Shown here: in pieces, positions 3,348 to 7,528 of the stretch
Numbering within the stretch: position 1 is the first letter of the stretch
Layout: each line of letters begins with the position of its first letter
Assembly (NCBI GenBank): GCA_022560365.1
Contig: JADFTG010000051.1
Coordinates: 1 to 7,528 of the forward strand
Direction: 5' to 3'
DNA: 7,528 nucleotides
From: Chloroflexota bacterium
Lineage (GTDB): Bacteria > Chloroflexota > Dehalococcoidia > SM23-28-2 > RBG-16-64-32
Notes under the pieces: model-generated
The model's database searches: none
What the model was told of the DNA's origin: nothing
What the model saw: the letters and a program-made list of their open reading frames with translations, nothing else
Translations under genes and position numbers: made by a program

Positions 3348-5786
3348 TCAGGCGGGCCGGAGGGCGTCGCGGACGTCGAGCAAGGCCTTGCGCTGCGAAA
3401 TGTCGACAAACGCGCCCGCTTCTAGCAGAGCCTCGAATTCGTCGGCGGGCATCGGTTTGCCCAGCAGATAGCCCTGGAAGTAGTCGCAGCCGTGCTTCAG
3501 CAGGAAGTCGAGTTGCGCGTCTGTCTCAACTCCTTCGGCGACGACGGTCAGTCCCAGGCTGTGCGCCATCGCGATCATCGCCGCCGCGATTGCGGCGTCG
3601 TTAGGGTCCGTTATCAGATCCCTTACGAACGAGCGGTCGATCTTCAGCCTGTCGATGCGGAAGCGCTTGAGGTAGTTGAGCGACGAATAGCCGGTCCCGA
3701 AGTCGTCGATCGAGATGCGGACACCCATCTCGCGGAGCTGGCGCAGGACGGACGCGGCGGCGTCGGGGTTCTTGATCGTGGTGCCTTCTGTGATCTCCAG
3801 CTCCAGATGAGAGGGGTCGAGGTTCGTCATTTGGATCGTCCGGGAGATCGTGTCGACCAGGTTCTCCTCCTGGAACTGGCGCGCGGCGAGATTGACGGCG
3901 ACAGTGATGGGTGGCAGACCGGCGTCCTGCCATCTCTTGTTCTGCTCGCAGGCGACACGCAGCACCCACTCGCCCATCGCGATGATGAGGCCGGTCTCTT
4001 CGGCGACGTCGATGAACTCCGCCGGATAGACGAGGCCGCGCTCCTCGTGGTTCCAGCGCAGTAGCGCCTCGGCGCCCGTGATGCGGCCGCTGGCGGCTTC
4101 GACCTGCGGTTGATAATGGACGACGAACTCGCCGCGGGCCGTGGCGCGCCGCAGCTCCGCCTCCAGCGATACCCGGTCGCGGATCTCCGCGCTCATGGCG
4201 GGTAGGTAGACCTGATAGTTGTCGTGGCCTTGCTGCTTGGCGCGGTACATGGCGGTGTCTGCGTTACGCAATAGCGCCTCGGCATCAGCACCGTCGCGGG
4301 GGAAGAGGGCGACTCCGATCGACGTGGTGACTGTAACCTCTTGCCCGCTGATGGTTCGTGACCGGCGGACGGTTTCGAGTGCTCGGTCGGCGATCGTCTC
4401 CGCCTCGGCACAGTCGGCGATGCCCGTGAGCAAGAGCGTAAACTCGTCTCCACCGACGCGGGCGACCGTATCGCCCTCGCGGACAAGCAGGCTGAGATCG
4501 AGGGCGATGTTCTGGAGCAGCTCATCCCCTGCGGAGTGGCCAAGCGTGTCGTTGATCAGCTTGAAACGGTCGATGTCAAGGAACATGACGGCGAGCCCCT
4601 CGCCGGTGCGTCGCCCTTGCGCCAGTGCGACGGTTAGCCGGTCAGAGAAGAGAGCGCGGTTGGGAAGGTCGGTCAGCGCGTCATGATACGCCAGGTGCCG
4701 GATCGTCTCTTCGGACTGCTTGCGCTCCGTGACGTCACGGAAGCTCCAGACGCGTCCGACGACTTCACCTTTGTGGCGGTGCGGCTGGTGGTGGCCTTCA
4801 AAGACGCGCCCATCCTTGAAGTTGATGGTGCTGTAGCCTTCCGAGTCCTCGCTGCTCACTACCTTGTCAATCATTTGCTGAAACTCATCCGGATCTTCAA
4901 GCTGGGCGAGGACATGCGGGAGAAGGTCGCTGCCGACGCCGCGCTCGAGAATCTCCTCGGGGACGTTCGATATCTTCTTGAAGCGTGCGTTGAAGTTGAC
5001 TATCTCGCCGGCGTTGCTGATCACGAGGATGCCGTCGCCGGTCGAGTCGAGTGTTGTGCTGAGCAGGGAAAGGCTCTCCTGAAGGCTTTCGCGCTGCCTG
5101 ACGTTCTCCAGCGACAGCCCGATGGCGTTCCCGATGGCGGCCAGCAGCTCCAAGTCTCGCAGCTCGGGCGTCATCTTTGCGGAGATTATGCCGAGCACGC
5201 CCAGGGGCCTCTGCCACGCCATGACCGGGACGATGGTAAGCAGGCCGTGGGGCGGATCGCTCACCGGCGCATGCACGGTGTTCGTTTCGGACAACGCCTC
5301 GCGGGTCTCGGCCTGCTCGGTGTACTCTTCGGCGCGAGCGGCGGACATGCCGTCGGTCGCCAGTATCTGCGTCTGGCCGTCTTCGACGGAGGCGACGAAG
5401 GCGGCGTTTACGCCGAACAACTCGCGGATCGTAACCAGTGCAGCGTGTGCGGTGTCAGCGGCCGTGGTCTGCGAGCCCAGCTGCAGGAAGAAGATCCCAG
5501 GATAGCTGCTGCGCTTGCGCAGTTTGTACATCTGGCTGAAGGCGCCCTCGATGGCGGAGGTAGCGATTATGAGGCCGATTACGACGTTCACGGTCTCCTG
5601 GAGGACCGAGAAGCCGAGGACGAGGATCAAGACTGGGGCGAGGCAGAAGATGGCGCCGTAGACGCCCGCCTGAACGAAGCGCTTAATGCGCCGGACTTCA
5701 CGCACACGGGCGATGTCGCGGACCGCTGAGGCGGCGTGGCGCGGTCCCGCAACGAATACGTCCTGGCGTGTGTCAGTTATAGGCAT
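3348..5786 (-). CDS. Membrane-anchored GAF-PAS-GGDEF-EAL bifunctional cyclic-di-GMP enzyme
   Basis: This 812-residue enzyme should both make and break cyclic di-GMP at the inner face of the membrane. In order: an Arg-rich N-terminus; two hydrophobic segments (about 40-61 and 65-83); a GAF-like sensor (about 104-228); a short coiled linker; a PAS domain (about 243-354, ending FRDVTERKQ); a GGDEF domain (about 362-528); and an EAL domain (about 537-790). The GGDEF active site is intact (GGDEF 445-449) and the inhibitory I-site R436-x-x-D439 is five residues before it. The EAL domain keeps E573 (EALL), N632, E664, D694-D695 (DDFGTG), K715, E751 and Q771, so phosphodiesterase activity is expected. 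Which activity dominates cannot be told from sequence. The ATG at 5786 is chosen as it precedes the conserved N-terminus; an in-frame GTG at 5924 would add 46 residues with no domain-like character. It follows opcA on the same strand after about 190 bp. Confidence 0.92.
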   Translation of the reverse strand: MPITDTRQDVFVAGPRHAASAVRDIARVREVRRIKRFVQAGVYGAIFCLAPVLILVLGFSVLQETVNVVIGLIIATSAIEGAFSQMYKLRKRSSYPGIFFLQLGSQTTAADTAHAALVTIRELFGVNAAFVASVEDGQTQILATDGMSAARAEEYTEQAETREALSETNTVHAPVSDPPHGLLTIVPVMAWQRPLGVLGIISAKMTPELRDLELLAAIGNAIGLSLENVRQRESLQESLSLLSTTLDSTGDGILVISNAGEIVNFNARFKKISNVPEEILERGVGSDLLPHVLAQLEDPDEFQQMIDKVVSSEDSEGYSTINFKDGRVFEGHHQPHRHKGEVVGRVWSFRDVTERKQSEETIRHLAYHDALTDLPNRALFSDRLTVALAQGRRTGEGLAVMFLDIDRFKLINDTLGHSAGDELLQNIALDLSLLVREGDTVARVGGDEFTLLLTGIADCAEAETIADRALETVRRSRTISGQEVTVTTSIGVALFPRDGADAEALLRNADTAMYRAKQQGHDNYQVYLPAMSAEIRDRVSLEAELRRATARGEFVVHYQPQVEAASGRITGAEALLRWNHEERGLVYPAEFIDVAEETGLIIAMGEWVLRVACEQNKRWQDAGLPPITVAVNLAARQFQEENLVDTISRTIQMTNLDPSHLELEITEGTTIKNPDAAASVLRQLREMGVRISIDDFGTGYSSLNYLKRFRIDRLKIDRSFVRDLITDPNDAAIAAAMIAMAHSLGLTVVAEGVETDAQLDFLLKHGCDYFQGYLLGKPMPADEFEALLEAGAFVDISQRKALLDVRDALRPA

Positions 5787-5976
5787 ACGTTCGTCCGCCA
5801 CCGGTTGGGTGCGATGGCTCCATTGAGGGAGACGGTTGTTGCCAAGGAACGTTACGGACGGGCATTCGCAGTTCGGCCTGACCGCTTGTGGCAAGTAGGG
5901 AGCGAAAAGGAGGCAGGTAGGCACTGGATTCGCGCTTTTCGGCCTGAATCCGCGCTTCTGGCGCTTCGTGAAAGGG
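5787..5976. other. Intergenic region between opcA and the cyclic-di-GMP gene
   Basis: This 190-bp gap probably holds the promoter of the cyclic-di-GMP gene, but I see no convincing -35/-10 pair. It contains GGATTC (5926-5931) and GAATCC (5946-5951), an inverted repeat with a 14-nt spacer; each arm is followed on the plus strand by GCGCTT. It also contains the short palindrome CTTGTGGCAAG (5884-5894). Neither has a T-run, so a classical terminator after opcA is not evident. The left 138 bp remain open in the frame of the cyclic-di-GMP gene up to a GTG at 5924. Confidence 0.3.
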
Positions 5977-7122
5977 CTAGGCGCGGGCGGCCTGGATGAG
6001 CGGCGCAGCGGCGATCAGCAGGCGCACGAACTCCGGGTCGTGGGGCGCCGTGTCCAGCTGGTGCATGAGCACGGTCTGGCTGTCGCAGGCCTCGATCCGG
6101 ACGTGGTCCTCGCGGACGCCGTCCGGAAGCTCCGTGCGCACTATCACATGCATCGGATCGCCTGTTCGGGAGACCGAAAGGAGCGCCCTTTCGCCGTTGC
6201 GCTCGAAGGCGAGCTTGATGGAGACGAGCCAGCCGCGGTCGATGCCCTCGTACTTCACCGGCTCCAGGTAAACGGGAATCTCGCGCTCGTCCTGCCTCAG
6301 CGTAAGCCGGCCCGAGCCCTGTGCGGAAACGCTGCCGAGATCCCAGGCGCAGTGCACCGCCAGCCAGGCGAGGAAGAGGATCGCCTGTGCGGGCGTCTGT
6401 TGCGCCTGTTCTGTGTACCTTATTTCGGCGCTCTTGACCGACGAGAGCCATGCGCCGAGGCCGGCCGCGCTCGTGTGCCGCTCGACCAGGTCGCGCCAGG
6501 GGCGTACGCGCTCGTAGTTGAGGTCGCCGATCGCACAATCGTGGAGCGAAGCGAGCTCGCGGACGCGTGATAGGTCTCCGAGCTGGTCGGCGAAGCGGGA
6601 AGAGTCGACGATGAAGTGGTCGGCCACGTCGCACAACTCTTCGATCAGGTGCGACGTGGCCGGCAGCGGGCCGGTCCACCAGACGACGACGGGCAGGTCG
6701 GGGATGAGCAGCGGGACGATGATGCTGTGGAGGTGGAAGGCGGCGCGGCCGGAGACGTGCAACGTCACTTCCTCGCAGCAGACGTGCTGTTCCATGCCCT
6801 GCGCCAGGTGGCAGTGCACAGCGAGGGAGGCGTCGATCTGCGACTCGTCTTCAGACGGCCGGGCGATGACGACGAGCGCGCGCGACGGGTGGTGAGCGGC
6901 CAGGTCCTCGATGACGCGGCTGGCCTGCGCGGCGGTTTCGTCGTCTTCGGCGAGGACGACCATGTTGGCGAGACTGGTACGGATGGCGAGGCTTTCGCCG
7001 GCGTCAGCGTCGCCGGCGGTGAGGTAGCGGAGCTTCGTCAACTCGGCCTCGATGCGGTCGATGTCGACCGCGCGGCCCGTCCAGGAGAGTTCGCGGTCCT
7101 CGTGGTCTAGAGCCTGCGCCAC
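5977..7122 (-). CDS. opcA: OpcA, glucose-6-phosphate dehydrogenase assembly/activator protein
   Basis: OpcA binds glucose-6-phosphate dehydrogenase and promotes its oligomerisation and activity; it is a cytoplasmic accessory of the oxidative pentose phosphate pathway. The 381-residue product has family landmarks: LRTSLANMVV-type segment (here IRTSLANMVVLA, 47-58), HPSRALVV (78-85), a CCEEVTLHV strand (115-123), and the core HSIIVPLLIPDLPVVVWWTGP (132-152). A conserved-looking DSSRF (173-177) comes after it. Adjacent cysteines C115-C116 and further cysteines are of note because cyanobacterial OpcA is redox controlled; a redox role here is speculative. The GTG at 7122 is preferred because it overlaps the end of zwf by 16 bp, has a GGGA-type ribosome binding site (AAAGGGAC) about 9 nt upstream, and starts just before recognisable sequence. 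A longer frame back to 7248 lies inside zwf and reads as a shadow. Gene order zwf-opcA is itself strong support. Confidence 0.92.
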   Translation of the reverse strand: MAQALDHEDRELSWTGRAVDIDRIEAELTKLRYLTAGDADAGESLAIRTSLANMVVLAEDDETAAQASRVIEDLAAHHPSRALVVIARPSEDESQIDASLAVHCHLAQGMEQHVCCEEVTLHVSGRAAFHLHSIIVPLLIPDLPVVVWWTGPLPATSHLIEELCDVADHFIVDSSRFADQLGDLSRVRELASLHDCAIGDLNYERVRPWRDLVERHTSAAGLGAWLSSVKSAEIRYTEQAQQTPAQAILFLAWLAVHCAWDLGSVSAQGSGRLTLRQDEREIPVYLEPVKYEGIDRGWLVSIKLAFERNGERALLSVSRTGDPMHVIVRTELPDGVREDHVRIEACDSQTVLMHQLDTAPHDPEFVRLLIAAAPLIQAARA

Positions 7123-7528
7123 TGGCGGCCGTCCCTTTCGATGAGCTCGTCCGCGGCCGCCGGGCCCCAGGTGCCTGCCTCGTAGTTCGGGAGTTCCAGA
7201 GGCGGCATCGAGTCCCAGCCGCTGAGGACGCGGTCCATGATCGTCCACGCGGCCTCGACTTCGTCGGACCGGGTGAAGAGTGTGGCATCGCCCTGGAGCG
7301 CATCCAAAAGGAGCGTCTCGTAGGCGGACGGCGCTTGTACGACGAACGAGGCGCCGTAAAGGAAGTCCATGGCGGCCGGCCGCAGACGCGGTGGCGAGCC
7401 GGGGACCTTGGTCAGGAACTTGAGGCTGATGCCCTCGTTGGGCTGGATGCGGATGGAGAGGATGTTCGGCTCGAGGTGCGGTTCGTCGATGAAGTCGTGG
7501 AACAGGAGCTGCGGCGCGGGCTTGAAGA
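7107..7528 (-). CDS. zwf: Glucose-6-phosphate dehydrogenase, C-terminal part (runs off the right edge)
   Basis: Glucose-6-phosphate dehydrogenase oxidises glucose-6-phosphate to 6-phosphogluconolactone with NADP+ as usual acceptor. The 139 visible residues are the C-terminal part of the family's alpha+beta domain. Signatures are FKPAPQLLF at the edge, NILSIRIQPNEGISLKF, VPGSPPRL, MDFLYGASF, AYETLLLDALQGDATLFTRSDEVEAAW, and the near-terminal YEAGTWGP..ADELIERDGRQW. The reading frame enters from the right edge and ends at a TAG (7109-7107). The coenzyme-binding Rossmann domain and catalytic histidine lie outside the window. The last 16 bp overlap the start of opcA, so the two genes are expected to be translationally coupled in one operon. 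Confidence 0.95.
   Translation of the reverse strand, partial: FKPAPQLLFHDFIDEPHLEPNILSIRIQPNEGISLKFLTKVPGSPPRLRPAAMDFLYGASFVVQAPSAYETLLLDALQGDATLFTRSDEVEAAWTIMDRVLSGWDSMPPLELPNYEAGTWGPAAADELIERDGRQWRRL

Noticed and set aside
4683..5729. 348-codon open frame on the plus strand
   Set aside because: It lies wholly antisense to the GAF-PAS-GGDEF coding region. Its composition (rich in D, E, A, G and V) is what complementing GC-rich codons produces, and no family motif is visible.
5787..5924. 46-residue N-terminal extension of the cyclic-di-GMP enzyme from a GTG at 5924
   Set aside because: The extra residues show no domain or signal-peptide pattern and no ribosome binding site precedes the GTG. 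It stays possible but is less likely than the ATG at 5786.
5926..5951. GGATTC/GAATCC inverted repeat as opcA terminator
   Set aside because: The stem is only 6 bp with a 14-nt spacer and there is no T-run on the minus strand, so it cannot be called an intrinsic terminator.
7123..7248. N-terminal extension of OpcA to an ATG at 7248
   Set aside because: These 42 codons overlap conserved zwf sequence in another frame and read as Arg/Gly/Pro-rich shadow sequence, without resemblance to OpcA.
1..7528. Search for CRISPR arrays, tRNA/rRNA genes, insertion sequences, integrases or toxin-antitoxin pairs
   Set aside because: No spaced long repeats, terminal inverted repeats, transposase or integrase motifs or RNA-gene signatures were recognised on either strand by eye.

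Overview
The window is high-GC, gene-dense bacterial DNA with short intergenic gaps. Six protein genes lie on the minus strand and two on the plus strand, one of the plus-strand ones being a broken remnant. The best guess is a member of the Terrabacteria, most likely Chloroflexota. This rests on the zwf-opcA pair (known mainly from Cyanobacteria, Actinobacteria and Chloroflexota), an orphan OmpR-type winged-helix protein without a receiver domain, and a VTT membrane protein of the PNPFF subtype. It is inference from gene content; no rRNA or other marker gene is present.

Layout. Positions 1-419 (minus) hold the N-terminal part of a gamma-glutamyltranspeptidase-family protein running off the left edge. 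A 132-bp divergent promoter region separates it from a DedA/VTT-type membrane protein (552-1265, plus). That gene converges on a DUF429 protein (1262-1987, minus), and the two stop codons share one CTAG tetranucleotide. Next, on the minus strand, come an orphan winged-helix regulator (2092-2448) and a small membrane-anchored protein with a short beta-helix-like tail (2557-2925). The DNA around these two carries direct repeats at 11-bp period, the format recognised by OmpR/PhoB-family regulators: a GGTTAAG/GGTGAAC pair upstream of the regulator and a tandem TCCAAC array at 2979-3022. A degraded luciferase-like monooxygenase (3073-3330, plus) follows. The right half holds a multidomain cyclic-di-GMP enzyme (TM-GAF-PAS-GGDEF-EAL, 3348-5786, minus), then opcA (5977-7122, minus) and the C-terminal third of zwf (7107-7528, minus).

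How the genes work together. Zwf and OpcA form a translationally overlapping pair for the first, NADPH-producing step of the oxidative pentose phosphate pathway. The cyclic-di-GMP enzyme follows on the same strand after a gap and may or may not be co-transcribed. The winged-helix regulator may control itself and its neighbours through the 11-bp direct repeats. Three genes (ggt, the VTT gene and the DUF429 gene) have a TANNNT hexamer only 6-7 nt before their ATG, which suggests leaderless transcription. I found no CRISPR array, tRNA, rRNA, insertion sequence or obvious new defence system. The most interesting material is regulatory: the leaderless-start pattern and the 11-bp repeat arrays around the orphan regulator.
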